In this document: positions 23,396 to 37,343 of the stretch, piece by piece | Position numbering within the stretch: the stretch's first letter is position 1 | Layout of the letters: every line of letters starts with the position of its first letter | Assembly: GCA_002150815.3 (NCBI GenBank) | Contig: NDFF03000384.1 | Location: forward strand, 1-60,894 | Direction: 5' to 3' | DNA: 60,894 nucleotides | From: Grammothele lineata | Lineage: Eukaryota > Basidiomycota > Agaricomycetes > Polyporales > Polyporaceae | Notes under the pieces: model-generated | Database searches by the model: none | The model's input: the letters and a program-made list of their open reading frames with translations, nothing else | Told to the model about the DNA's origin: nothing | Program-made: the position numbers and the translations under genes

Positions 23396-24378
23396 TCAGA
23401 ACGGCCGCTTCTGGTCCACCACAGGAGGCGGGCCGGAAGGTGGCGTGTACTGAGGAGCGACTCCGGGAGGAGGACCAGCAGGAGGAGCGAACTCCTGATG
23501 GCTCGGAGGCGGGCCCGCCGGCGACATGTAGTCCTGGTGGGCGGGCGGAGGCCCCGCGGGAGGGCTGTACTGCTTGTCAAACTCGTTCGGCGGCGGCTGA
23601 GGCTGTGGACATTCGGGTCAGTAAGTCAAGGAAGCATCGATGCATGGAAGGGCGACCTACCGAGTAGTAGGCGTTCTGTCCAGCGTAAGGCTGCCCGTTA
23701 TACGATTGCGGGGGATACTGCGGGCCGTAGCCTGGCTGTGGGTAGTACTGCGGGGCGCCCTCAGGACCATTCGAGTAATACACAGGCGTGGCGTTGGGGT
23801 AGTAGCCAGCGGGCGGCACAGCACCAGCGACGGCCGAAGTGTTGACATATGTCAGGTTCCTACGCTGTGACGCCCTTGTCTGCGCAATGCGGAACGCAAT
23901 CACAGCCCCGATGAACGCAATGACTAAGACGCCATAAAACGTGAGACAATGAGGAGAACGAAGGCGGGGGTGTACTGACCAGCTGCAACGGCGATTCCAA
24001 TACGGGCTCCTGTTGAGAGGGTGCATCGTTCACGTCCGAAGCTGCATCGTACGAGATCAGCACGTCATAAGCTAGAATGAGAGGCTAGGCTCGGAAACAC
24101 TAGATGTGGGGATGATAGGCGCATAAGCACTCGAAGCCTCTACCCCTGACAATTCGGACACTCCAGCAACGTGAAGGACAATATCACCTCCAACCGCCAC
24201 CCCCTCTAATCCTTCCGACTTGAACTTTGTGCGACACAACAAACCAAACGATACAGAATGAGAAAGCGAGCACTCACGTGTCGATGAAGCAACTCGCTTG
24301 CGCACTCGGGACGAAAGAGAAGGCAAATACCACCACCAGTGGGGTATAATGTCGGGAGCCTGTGTATATCCGGCTCAT
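23396..24378 (-). CDS. RCR-like (Congo-red resistance) single-pass membrane protein
   Basis: Small membrane protein resembling the RCR family, which in yeast alters chitin deposition and membrane protein sorting. Exons: 24378-24278, 24041-23980, 23923-23661, 23602-23396; 210 residues. The order is a signal peptide (YTPLVVVFAFSFVPSAQA), the family motif SCFIDTFGRERCTLSTGARI formed across the first splice, a transmembrane helix GIAVAAVIAFIGAVIAFRI, basic QTRASQRR, then a Pro/Tyr/Gly/Gln-rich cytosolic tail with PPAGPPP repeats and PPxY-like sites that could recruit Rsp5-type ubiquitin ligases. The first intron is 236 nt, the others 56 and 58. The start is uncertain: ATGs at 24420 and 24525 are in frame; 24378 best fits a signal peptide. 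Confidence 0.82.
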
Positions 24379-27300
24379 TCGGTCAACGGTTTCCACTGAG
24401 AAGAAGGCGTACGCACCCATTACGGTGTTCGATGAGGTGTGAGTGGGTTGAGGAGGGGGAGATGACGGTGGGAGGACAAAAGGGATTATCGAAGAGGCTG
24501 CGCCCAGTCGCCTTTGCCGCGCCATGGACTCGGCGAGCTCGGCGGCACAGCCTCACCGCCTATAGCCATTTCCGTCCGCGCTTTCCGGGCTATTTCGGTA
24601 AATCTTAGGCCACGTGGCGTCTAATATCGCATGCATACTAACCAGCTGTTGAGTTTGTATCGCTACTTACTTCCCCTTGAGTCTCCTCGACAACGACGTC
24701 CTACGAACTAGCTTGCTCCCTATTGATATTCAATATTCGCTACATCTCCTTTGATAATCACCCACCCCCTGCAAGGAGTTTAACGTTCCCAATAGACCTC
24801 CAGGCTGGCGCCGTGAGGCAAGCCTGTGCGGATTTTCGGATCGTCTGGGCATTGGGCATGGCCAAGTCCTCTAGACGGGAATACACCAAGACGACTTGGC
24901 GACTACATCCGCGGCAGAGCGTTCAGAGTTCTCACTGCGAGATACGCGTAGGATACCAGCTCGGCGCACGAACTGAAGCCCAACCATCTCTGGGCCGGCG
25001 ATGCGCACCGGTCATCCGCGGCAGAGCTTCAGCAGCCAGTGGCTAAAGTCGCTCAGAGGTCTGTCGGCGCTATATCACCGCTAGTCAGAGGTCCTCTACT
25101 CAACGCCCCAGAATACAGATCCCCCGCCCTGGATATCGTGCTAGAAAGCGGTCTGAGGTAATCCGACCCAATGATGACATGTGTGAGAGTCCATCCGGTA
25201 GGCCACGGCTTGGCAAGTACGCCGTTTATCATTTCGTATCACTACAAGGTTTTTTCATCCAACGCATTGCCCGTCAAACTTTCCCACTTCAGTCGCGTCG
25301 GCAGCCTTAATTGTGCTCGGGTATGTCGGTCTCTGAGGTCACGACTGACGTCTGCGCTCTTTCCGGCTCGATGCATCATCTCATATTCTTCCCGTTTGGC
25401 AAGAAGGCGTCTACGTTGCGGAGACGGTTGTACGTACGTGCACGGAAGCGATTCGAACACCTGTGCGCAGTGTAAGAACTGACAGTTGGAGTTAGTTTGC
25501 GCAGCAGAGAAGATGTTCTTCAACATTCAACATCTTCACCCTAGTCGAACTGAGGAGCGGAGATAGTTAAACCAGGCCTGTCTATCGCCGCTTTTAATCT
25601 CATCGAAAGCGTTGCTCGGGCAACCCAGGTGACCATCGTAAAACTGACTGGTTCGTCCTTCTCAGAGCACCGATACTACTTCTCGCAGCGCGCTGACGTT
25701 CTTTTCGTAGGGCTTTCCCCGAGCACCTTCCGCTTCGATTCTCTATGACGTACTTGTCTTCCGACAACCACTGCACCCATATGCCCAACCACACGCTCGT
25801 CCTATGCGACATGCCGTTACGTGCCGCATGGCCCGCTTCGGAAACTCGGTCGGCTTATCACGTTCGCAGCGATGTGAACGGCGTCGATGCATTTAGCAGT
25901 CCTCCGCTGCCGCCTCGCAAACCACCGGCCGTGGGCTGAGCCCGCCCCTCTCCGCAGGCCGCCTCCCTCCCTCTCTTCCCAGCTGCCTCATGCCGGCGAT
26001 TGACGGCAGCAGAGGCGCTTCCTAAGCACGCGACGCCGTCGGATCTTGTAAGCCTCCCTTACACGGCAAACGGTTCTCCCGCCGATCGTCCACGAACCAC
26101 TACACCATTCACGTAACGTGATGCCAGCACCCCGCGCAGAGAATGGGTTCGGAGCCGCAGCGTGCTCGAACGGGAGGCGGCGGTCTCAGCTGCACGTACA
26201 CGCGCGCCCACGCTCGACACGAATTCTGCGCGCCTACGCAGATGCCCCGGCGTACATCAGAAGCACGCGCACACGCTGGTCGAAGCCCGGAATCAGGGTA
26301 TCCGCCAAGTACGCCTCGCAAGCGGTGATTTTCATGGCTGAGTTCCCCGCGGGGAAGACGATCGTGGCGATTCTGCCGCGGAACTTAGCACCGCCAGCTA
26401 TTACAGATCACACCGCAGAGCTGCGTGCGCGCGCGGACGCCACGGTACAAATTGCGCCATTCTTGCACGGGTGGGTGTGCACTGTGCACACACGCCCGCG
26501 TGCGCGAGCCGTCGAGGAAGCCATTAGAGGCCCGTCGTCCTGTATCCTTTGTTCCCTTATCGATCGGCCTCGGCCAGCAGCGGGCGCGTGCCGCAGCACG
26601 AAGCTCGCTGGCCTTCGCCCGCCACGTCCGGGAAGGGCCCGGTCTACAAATTCGCTCGGGCCGTGGCCGACGGGATGTCTCCAAAATGCGTTCCCGTGCT
26701 TACCTTTTGGTGACACTCCGTCGTAGATTGCAGGTCCGCGGCGCCTGTGCAGCTAGCCTTCGCGCGGGGCAAAGCCGTAAAGGTCATAAATCCGGCCGAT
26801 GAACTACCACGGGCGTGCGTGTAAAGGCGGGGCCTCTTGGTGTATTCAAATCATTCGCGACAAACGACGCAATGAAGGGGCGCTAGCAAGAGCTCTGTTG
26901 GAGAGATCAATTACCAGGAGTCCTGGAAGGCCAGATGCCGAACATGCCGGTACATCATCATCTGCAGCCGTAGCCTCTTTCGACGCCACCGAGGGTACAA
27001 GGTTTCTGGCTCCAGATTCGCGCACCAGCCTGAACCGCCGACATCGAGCGAAGTCATTCTCCATGACCTGGGCCCGGGATTTCGTGCCGCGAACGCGGGA
27101 CCTCCGATTGGCCCCCGATGGCCTCATCAGAGTAAGAGCCTCTGTCTTCGCGCGGCTGCGCGCCGTAATGGACGGACGGCGGCACACGCAGGACTGAATC
27201 GCGAAGGAGGATTCAATATAGACTCGGTCTCTTAGAGACAGGTCATAGCCCCCGGGCCGCGCGGGCACGAAGCCTAGCGAGGTGTGCGCGAGCTCTTCGA

Positions 27301-28639
27301 TCCACATCGTGCTTCGATGACGCCAACACGGTGCTTGAGCAGAACGGATTGATCCTCGTGTACAATCTCGGAAAGCACATGCCCGACGCGCCTCTGCTGC
27401 TGCACCGGCCAGTGGCCACTATCTCTTTTTCTATCTGCGCCCCGCATCGGCAGGGCAGCCCGCCGTGGCGCGCGGATGCGGCATGGGACGGCGTCGCGCG
27501 CCCAATGCCAGGGCCGTCGAGCGATTGAGCGAGCCAGAAAACTGGTGCGCACCCCGAGGCCTGCGTCTGCCATACTGGCGCCCTTCTTCCAACAGCGCTC
27601 CCTGCTGCGGATGTGGTTCTCTGATGCAGTGAACAATTCCACAGAAGCACGCACGCCCGGCCGTCCCGTCCTTCCTGCCTCCGATCGCCCTATCGGTGGT
27701 GCGCCTGGACGCCGGGTGCGCGACCGTGACAACCACTTTCCCCGCGCAACTGCACCCGTTTCTCCCTCCCCGCACATTTCGCGCGCGTTCCAAACCCGTC
27801 GGAACTGTGGCCTGGGCGGCATTTTGCTCCAGAGGGGCCCGCGTTCTCTGGGCGCGGAGCCGCAATGCACCGTAGCCGCCGCGCGAAAGCGCCGCATGCA
27901 GCTTTCCCGGGCTCATGCGGTATCGGGAAGGGGCGAGGAGGAAAAGAAAGAGAGAAGGCCACTGCACTCATGCGTGCATCTATAGCGGTCTCAACGATCC
28001 TGCGCGATGACATCAACACGTGGGCGTGCAAACCCGATTGTGTCGTCGCAGCCCTGCCCTGCTCGCGGGGTCTGGAGCGCCGCGTTGGTGCAGAAGGCAC
28101 CCTCGTTCCGCGCGCGGATTCATTAGCGTTGTTCTCTCCGGACGAGCGCGGAGGCGCGGGTGGCAAACGAGATGTAGATGGGACACCGCGCTGCCAGGCA
28201 AAGCACGGGGCTCGCCGAGGTTGCGGCCGTGTGGACCCCGCGGACCAATAGCGTCGCTGGTCCGATGCCCACTTGCCACCCGCGCGCACTAGGCGGCGAG
28301 AGTGTACCTCTAAATCTCCTTTCCATTTCTCGCGCGCACTGTATATAAGCGTACCGCGTCCATCCCGAGATGCCGTCCACACCGCTACACCCGTTTACTC
28401 CCTTACTCGTTCTACGCACCGCTACACCGCTACACACTACACCACTGCAACCTACGATACCTCGGTCCTCCACCGCGCCAAACATCCCTCCTCGCGTACC
28501 CGCATCCGGCCCGCTCGCATATTTTGACCACGTGACAGTATGTACTCAGGCGCTTCTGCCGACTGCGCTAACCCCGCTGCTCTGCTTCTTCCCGTTACCT
28601 CGATACTGTCTACCGCTCCGTTCCCCTCCTGCGACCGCC
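24379..28639. other. 4.3 kb gene-poor region
   Basis: No supported gene. Open frames up to about 230 codons exist on both strands between 26.1 and 28.4 kb, but they overlap one another, lack domain motifs and lack an intron pattern; they look like by-products of high GC. The part 24.6-25.9 kb is closer to equal base composition. No terminal repeats, reverse transcriptase or transposase motifs were found. Confidence 0.45.
28342..28349 (+). promoter_or_regulatory. TATA box of the cyclophilin gene
   Basis: TATATAAG, a strong TATA match, about 290 bases before the first ATG. It is followed by pyrimidine-rich CT/CAC repeats typical of strongly expressed fungal genes. Confidence 0.6.
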
Positions 28640-29547
<908 letters not shown>

Positions 29548-31858
29548 GACGCCTTTTCTGCGGCGCACCGGACGCTTGGATTGCCCTGTTTGGACAATGT
29601 TCCGGTAGCCTAGTAGCTTCCTCCTCCCTTCCTCGTCCTGTCTTCATGGCGGCCCAAAAATGACTCTTTTGGACACGGACTCTTGAGGATTGCCTGTTCC
29701 CGTACTCCGTCGCTTCGCTTCTCCGTAATCCCACCGCTATCGCCTCCTTCTCAACGCATGCACTGTACCGTGGCATTTCAGAAAACTTCCATGTGCGCCT
29801 CGCCGTCTACCAAAAGTACTCCCCGAATAGAATGCGTCTCGGACCCGACTCTCATCTGCGCGCTCGGAAAATGCCGCTCAAAGGCCTAGACCATGGCCGG
29901 AAGGATGAGCACGATTCAATCTACACTTTCATCGGCATCCGAACGGCATCTGCACGGCGCTGAGGCGTTAAGACACGGCATAGGCTACCAGCGGGTAACG
30001 TACCACGTAACCTCTTGGCGTCGCAGTCCGCAGGTAGTTAGGGCCGCATCTAGATCGCCTCCGTGATTTGGGAGGATTTAGACGGTCCAACCATGGCCCA
30101 GGCGTCGATGCGTCTAGACTGCCCGGCCTGGGCTCAGACGATGGGATCGATGGTTCGCCGACCGTCAAGCTCAAGTCGGAAGGAGTAGTGAACGTGCCGA
30201 CATGCCGACAGTGAGAGTCGCCCCTGCCGTGCCGTGAGCGTGAATTTTGACGCTTCGAGATTGAACGGTCCGAGTCGCGGCACGGCGACACTGACAGCGT
30301 ATGTGATCAGCCGGAGATTCCACAGGTTTAATGAGACCACAATGAGTTGGCCGCCAGGGAGAAGAAGTGGGTGTGCACATAGCGGACATTCGAGACGTTT
30401 TCCGAGATTGGCTGTGGGCTCGGCCGACGCGTCAATTTAGAGCGCCAGTGGGACGAAGGAAGGACCAGCCTCCCCCCGCAGTCGGGTTTCCCTCATGTAC
30501 GGCGCCCTGACTACTTTCTGGGACTTAGTAGCGCAGGAGCGCATGCGTCAGCAGCACAGCCAACAAGTGTGAAACCACACCCACCCAAAGGTAGAGCCCG
30601 GAGATGTGGTTCTCGGGAGCAGCAAGGCGCACCGTCACTTCAAGTCGACTCCGGTGGGATGAGACGGAGAGTTTCGGCGCCCAGTTTCGGTGGGAGATGT
30701 CGCCACAATTATACGCGAAGTCTGGAGCATGTTGGCGCCGATCGTGCCGTTCGCAGAACCTGCCAGTTGGCATGGACAAAGAAGGGCTCGGATGAAGTGA
30801 AGATAGCGGCTCGCGTCAAGTTCGCCGCGGATAGCACGTCACGCTTGAGACCACAGTGAATCTTTCTCCTTACACGTCCTCAGTGGTACACGATGGCACG
30901 AGAGGCGCCACTTACCAGCCTCGTATCAAGTAGTGCGAATGAATGACACGACTTCCGCTGCGCTCTACAATTATGATAGCGAAATGAGCCTAGTAAGCAA
31001 ATGTGTTAGATGGTGCCGCGGCGATCGTCGTGCTGAACAAGTATCAGAAAGCACCGGAGGGTCCGAGGTCCACATTCGCATCGAAGCTACTGCGCACCTG
31101 AATCCTGCTCTGACACTCCCAGAGGGCCGGCAACCGAAGCTTGAGGTAAGTTTGTGTAACACGATGGACCATGTAACTTCATGAAAGAGCCGCCAGTACC
31201 TAGACCCCCCGAGTCAGAAGAAATTCAAGAAAGGAAGCACACGTTGAAAACAATCAACACACCGTGAAATTGTACTCATTGGCTGCCCGTAGTCTGAGTA
31301 ATGTTGTGTAGCCCATGAATGAGCCCTGTACTGGTAAGGAGTTCGGTTCAGCGTAGAAGCCTCCGGCGTGGCCGCACGGTGTCGCACCGGCGAACCTTAA
31401 CTCGATGCCTTCTACGGCACGTGATCGTGAAACCCACGCCTCGAACACGCATGACGCCCATGTAACGACTACGAATTCTCAACTTGCAGTTCCCAGATCC
31501 TCCTTCTCTTCATTCTCGACCTCCGACGCCGAACTTCTCATTCCCATGCATGAACATATCGACCAATTTATACCGCGGCTGCTGATAATCCATGCTTCAC
31601 AAACATGGACGGAGTTACCGTCAAGGAGTTGTTAGAGGCTCGGATATCCGAGTCACTTGTCATCGAGTACTAGTATAGGTGCGGACGCGTATATATCGTA
31701 ACAGATGACAAGAGCAAGTGGTGTGCGCACGTGCGGGAAGCGCTTAGCTACGCCATGTGTCCAGGTTGGACCTGGCTGGACTTCTCGAACTAAGCGCAAA
31801 CGTGGTGGGTACCGTCGAGTTATCAGCTGCAATCGTGAAGCGGCCAACTATCACGACG
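29548..31858. other. 2.3 kb gene-poor region
   Basis: Between the cyclophilin and the F-box gene. Open frames are short (under 110 codons). A 22-codon frame at about 31604 faintly resembles the start of a BolA-like protein but is not continued. No RNA gene or mobile element seen. Confidence 0.45.
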
Positions 31859-33910
31859 ATGTCAACCACCACCGGGCTTCCTCCCCCAACGTGAGTACGG
31901 TTTTGCTGAAATGCAATGGTGCTGTTTACTCACATAATCCCTAACAACAGCGTTGAGATCTCTTCCGGTGTTAGTACCTCCTGGATAATCGCATCCAGAT
32001 CATCTCAAACTAACGTTCTTTGCATCCAGAACTACGACTTAGAAGGCGGTCTGGAATCTCTTTCGATCGACTCCCAAATGGACTCGCCGCAGGAATCTCG
32101 TTCTTATGTGGGACAGCTTCCTGAAGAGGTCTTCCTTTCCATCTGCCATCTAGCTGTCGATCATGAAGCCCGCCTCCCACGAGTTGACTACGATTTCTCT
32201 CGCCGAGATGCTCAGACGCACGCTATAGTAGCGTATATTCGATCACTCCTGGACCTTACGCACATATGTCGCAGATGGCGCTCCATCATCGTCGGGGACG
32301 TGTTTTTATGGTCCTTCGTGGACGACCAGCAAATGAACGACCCCTTGCGCGCCGTCTTTCTCGAGCGGTCGGGGAAGGCACCACTTTCACTCAAGCTCCA
32401 GGTACCCTTCGGCACACAACTCCTTTTCGAGTGCACTTCTCGGGCCCGCCGTCTCCAAGTAACCTTTTGCGGGCAATCTGACTTTGTGAAGTACCCACCG
32501 CCAGCAGTGACACCGATAGAATTCACACCCAAGGCGTGGCTGCAGCATCTCCCTCTGACAACTCCGCACCTTGAAAGTTTCGTCTTAAATTTTTTTCCGG
32601 CGGGGGCCTGGGAATCTTCACCACCAATGCGTTTGGTTGATGGTGCGAGGCGCTCCCAATCTTTCTTCGGTGGAAACTGCTGTACAACTCTACGGGCGCT
32701 CGCCTTGGTGCCGGTTCCGTATGCGCTTCCGACGGATTCATTCCCGAACCTCACCCACCTGTATTTGACCTTCAAACTTCACATTTACACTCACAGGGAG
32801 CGCCCTTTCTTGGATCCTCGAGAGCACGTCGACGTTCTCAACGACCTCGTTGAGATGCTATCCAACACCCCTCGGCTCACCTTCCTATACATCAATGATG
32901 TGTTTGTGAACCTTGCGCCCGATTATCCGTGTATCCATCCTCCCGCAAGGCTAGCCTGTATGCGCAACCTCACGATCATCGGAGCACACTGGCAATATTC
33001 GTACCACCTATTGAACAATCTCATTCTCCCCCCCGATGTTCACGTCTATCTCGAGAATGCACAGCGCAGCCCTCGAGAGACCAGTGACGTCGCTTTCGCT
33101 CGTTTTCCGCAACTTGACATGCTCACCTCGCTTACACGACTCAAAATTAGGCGTCCATCCCCCAACATCGCCATCGTGGCGGATGGTGACTGCGACTGCG
33201 ATCAGCGACCTCAGGGAAAACTTCTTCTACACATGGTTTCCAACGACCGGTTCCGCAGGCACCGGGTTAGCATTGCGCTACTCATGAATCTCCACATTAA
33301 TCTCCCTCTGTCTTCCATCCGCGTCTTACATCTACAAATCCCACCTCCAGAAATGGAAGCAATATCACGCATATTGCCGCACATGAATGCGCTCGTCGAG
33401 CTTCTTGTCCTCACGAGATCAATCCTCGTCGACAGCCCACTGTCTGTCGAGCCGGTAGAGCAAGGAAGCGCGCCCTGCTGGACAATGCTCCTTGGTCTGC
33501 TCGACAGCGCGGACCCGATCGCCTGTCGATCGTTACTCGATCTGGGAGCGGACATCTACCTCCCCGGCGAGACCGAGGGGGAGCTGGAAGAGCTCCTCAG
33601 CATCATTTCAGCCCTAGTGCATGCGCGGCGGCGGTTGGGGTATCCATTACGCAGACTCTTCGTAGAGCGCTACAAAAAGGGGATAGGATATGGGGATCCC
33701 GAGGACGAGTGGAGAGGAGGCCCGGGAGAGCATGCGCGCATCACGACATGGTTAGACGAAATGCGCGCGTTTGTCACAGAGACGGCGGAATGGGTGCGGG
33801 AGGGGGAGCCGAAGCCCAGAGTTTTCACCCCCGAGAAGTTCAAGGAACGGGAATTGGAGAGGGCGCAGCAGTACTGGAAGGTTTGGGAGCGCATGCCGTG
33901 GGGTAGTTAG
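31859..33910 (+). CDS. F-box protein
   Basis: Substrate-recognition protein of an SCF ubiquitin ligase, from the expanded Agaricomycete F-box group. Exons: 31859-31890, 31951-31969, 32030-33910; 643 residues. The second intron (31970-32029) has a textbook CTAAC branch site and TTGCATCCAG end; it is also 60 nt and open, so translation could read through it. The F-box is near residues 35-90: QLPEEVFLSICHLAV followed by LLDLTHICRRWRSIIVGDVF and LWSFVD. The rest is leucine-rich and repeat-like (for example SLTRLKIRRPS and IRVLHLQIPPPEMEAISRIL), as in F-box proteins with degenerate LRRs. An ATG at 32078 is an alternative start just before the F-box. The target is unknown. Confidence 0.84.
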
Positions 33911-34138
33911 GCTATGAGGATTTGTGCGCTGTGTTTGGTATTCAGGGAACTTGTAGGTAGGATTTCGAGTTTGTAACTCCGTTTCACAAAGCGTGTCAGT
34001 ACATTACGACATAATAGGGTAGCTTCCAAGATCAAGGTTCACGAACAGAAGATGTACGTATAAGGATGCGGGATGCTATTCTATGGCGACGAGAGGAGTA
34101 TCAAGGAGGTATCAGTCGACCCAAGAACTGCCCGAGTG

Positions 34139-36522
34139 TCACTCAAACTGCACCAAACCAGGCGAGCGCATGAATGACGGCCGGCACCCGTGTCCTCTCC
34201 GCGCCTGGACGTCCTCGTCAGTGGCTTCCCGCCCGTCGGCGCCCTCGATCCTCATCGCCCTCAATTCGTCCAACGTGGTCTCCAGGATGATCAGTTTGTC
34301 CTCCCAGTTCCCGTCATGGTTCCACGCCTTCGCGTGCTCCGCGACTCCCTCGAGCACTTCCACGAGCTCGCGAGAGAGGACATCGGGATAGCGCCGCTCA
34401 AGTGCAACGAGGTGCGGTGCAATGCGTGAAAGCGGATAGAGCAGCCGTTGCTCGTCGCGCCAGAGAGGTGTAGCGAAGAATGCCTGAAGGTGGTCGAGTG
34501 TGTCTCGCAGGCGTGCGACGTCGGAAAATGGAGCAGAGGGGAGTGATGCGAGGCAAACGACGAGGTCGCATGCGTCAAGGAAGGGCTTGGTGTCTCCATC
34601 TGTCCGCATGCGGCTCATGAACTCAACAAGAGCGCCGATATCTGTGGCAGGAGCAGGACGACTGAAACTCAATATTTGGCAGAGACTATGAGAAGAATTG
34701 CGCAAGCGTACCGTGGCATCCGGAAGAAGCGTACTGTTCTGCGAGCGGGAGGTTCCGAGACAGTTGCTGGTATAAAATGCTAAAGGCAAGTTCCCGTACC
34801 GTCGTATCTCCGTCCGCGAGCAGTCCGAAGAACACGCGACAGAAATGGGGATAAGAGAGCGAGAGTGATCGCACGAGCAGCGGCTCCAGCGTGTGCATAA
34901 TGCGCACTGGGTTGTCGACCGAGGTCGCGTCAGCGCTATGGCTGGAGGCTGCGGCGCGTGTCTTCTGTAAGATGTCGAGAGTGATGTCTGTTAGTACGGC
35001 TGCTGACTCGGGGCGCGTGGTCCTGTTCTCGAAATACAGAACACCGTTAATGACGTGGTCCGCACGATGTTCCATGATTGAGTGGTAGCATTCTGCCGCA
35101 GCCCTGGGTGGCATGTCGTTCAGACAAGGTCGGATGACGTCCCTGAGGAATGTGTCGTCGAGGAAAGTGACGTCCGCGCCGACGAGCAAATGTTGGTCCA
35201 GAACGGAACCCTTGGACGCCACGAGAATCCTCTCGCGTCCCTTCCAGCTGTATGTGTTTGGCTTGTTAGCGAACCGCGTGATGCGTTTCACTAGACGCTT
35301 CGCCAAGCGTGCGCGGAGACGGCTGAGGGCACCATCGGGGTTTGGAGTGGCAAACCGCTTCACGTACGCAGACAGAGAACGAGCCATAGTACGGATGGGC
35401 TTCTTGATCGCCTGAAAGACGACGAAGACACCCCATGCTTGGGGCGATTGGTACGGGCAATCTGCGACGAATGTCGGGAGGACGGCTGTTACGAGAAGAA
35501 ACAACAGTAATATGACGATGAGTGTCGCTGCGGCGATCGTGACCTTCCAGTTTAACTGGGAGAGGAAGAGGACGAGGCCGAGCAGGAAGAGCACCAGTGC
35601 GCTTTGGAGGAGAATGGGGAGAAGCATCATGAGCTCTGCGACACGCCATTTGCGGAGGCTATCGTAGCGGAATTGGCGCACGCGCGCAATTTCAGGCGAC
35701 ACGCTTGCCATGCCGGACGTGTATTGGTTGAGCCACTGCTTGACGAGGATGCTGATCGACGCCGCGGCCAGACTACATATGAGGCTGCAGAACCAGAGGG
35801 CGTTGATCGCGGTGGCAAAGCGTCCAGACCAGTTGCTACTGCCTGAGCCGTTGCCTGAATTGTTGTTCGCTGCTAACATCGCCAAGTCAATGCCGTTAGT
35901 CTGAGCCATGTTCGCCAGGAGGAGATGGAGAAGTGTGTCGTTGGTATTGGACGAGCCCGAGTTCGAGCCTTGGGACTGGAGCATTTGATACGCTTCGACG
36001 TTGAAGGCCGTCAATATAGCCGAAAACAGACCAGCCTATTCATCATCAGGAGATTGCCGCAGTTCAGCGGAAGTGAACTCACGAAGACGAGGTGCGTGTC
36101 GATCTCTTCCTTCCATCCCTGGATCTTGGCATCGTCATGATCCTTCATTGCAGTGGCACAGTCCAACCAGGCAGTTGCGGCGACGGCGCTTCTCTTGGAA
36201 GGAATCGTACTGAACACCGGCGAGTACAGATCTTCTGGGTCCTATATCGCAGATAGCATCAGCCTCTAGAGACGTCACAAAGAGTATTGGCTTTCCAACA
36301 TACCTGATCTCTTAGAGCCACATTCTCCAGGTCTACGTTGGTGCCAAATTTTGGCAGGAGCTGGCGTACGTGGAGGTTTTCGCAGTGAGCAGACGAGGTA
36401 GGAGAGGTCGTGGCACAACTCACGTCGATATCGCGTGACCGTCTCGCCGCGTCAGGTCTCCGTGCCCACCTCACGGACTGACTGCGCGACGCCTTCGAAG
36501 CCTGCCGTCTGAACGCCAGCAT
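34139..36522 (-). CDS. DUF6535 transmembrane protein
   Basis: Membrane protein of a Basidiomycota-specific family (DUF6535) of unknown function. Exons on the minus strand: 36522-36424, 36360-36304, 36241-36083, 36035-about 34735, about 34685-34139; 720 residues. The family block is KIQGWKEEIDTHLVF joined to AGLFSAILTAFNVEAYQML, followed by a Ser/Asn/Gly loop, then four hydrophobic segments (ALWFCSLICSLAAASISILV, RVAELMMLLPILLQSALVL, FLLGLVLFLSQ and TIAAATLIVILLLFLLVTAV). The remaining ~430 residues are cytosolic-looking and helical. The last intron is the least certain: the only phase-consistent pair I found is GTACGC at 34734 with TAG ending at 34686 (49 nt). It converges on the F-box gene, 228 bases away. 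Confidence 0.82.
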
Positions 36523-37343
36523 AGTCCTGTGATAATTCACAGCAGCAAGTCAAGAAGGGAGGTAGGTGAACGTATGGGAGCAGTGAGAATGGGGGTGAAG
36601 ATACCCCTCCGATAACTGGGACGCGGGTTCCTATCTGGCATTTGAGGAGTTCTCGTCGTGCCGTATAACGGCCGCAAAAACACCTTGAACTGCCATTTCA
36701 CCGTTACCGCGGTCTGAGAGACTGACCACGGGACGACGAGCAGGTCGGAACAAGGAGGCGATCCTGTCTACGCACCCGAGTCTGCCAGCGCTTCACAGCC
36801 CTGCGCGGCTGGCGCCTGATTCAGCAGCGATCGTGAGTGGCCTTCTGCACGAACGTGCGTGTTATGACGCGCCTCTGCAACCTATGTTCGTACATATCAT
36901 TCCCAGCAGGAGCCACTGATTCACCCATCGCAGCTGTCAACATGCGTGCCTGCCGGGTAGACAATGGAAGAGGTCGTGTTTGACGCGATCCGACCGTTGG
37001 TGCCGAGGTGCAAGCAACATGACGGCATCATCCCTTCAAGACAAGCTCCAGGATGTGTACACAGGGTATAAGAGTACGGCAAAAGTCAATAAACGTATCA
37101 CTGCATCGGATATAGCAACAATCCACGGACTTCCCCAAACAGGGATCATTATTGGCCGATATAACTTAAGTCCATCGTAACAAGTCGGCCGCGGCACACA
37201 GCGACACACGTACAGCATTCCTCGCTCAGGCTGCCAGAACGACGGGTCAGGCCGATTTGATATGTCCTAAACGAGGAGCCAAGAGGAATTCAAGCACCTG
37301 CTATATTGCGCGAGCATACAATGCACACGACTCACCGAGACTT
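36523..37343. other. Intergenic region between two minus-strand genes
   Basis: Upstream of the DUF6535 gene and downstream of the DUF262 gene. No open frame above about 90 codons and no recognisable feature. Confidence 0.55.

Noticed and set aside
26118..28382. Several 100-230 codon frames on both strands between 26 and 28.4 kb
   Set aside because: They overlap heavily, are Arg/Ala/Pro-rich, lack domains and intron structure, and fit chance frames in GC-rich DNA.
31604..31672. 22-codon frame resembling the start of a BolA-like protein (MDGVTVKELLEARI)
   Set aside because: It ends in a stop with no downstream exon carrying the conserved BolA core, so the resemblance is too short to trust.
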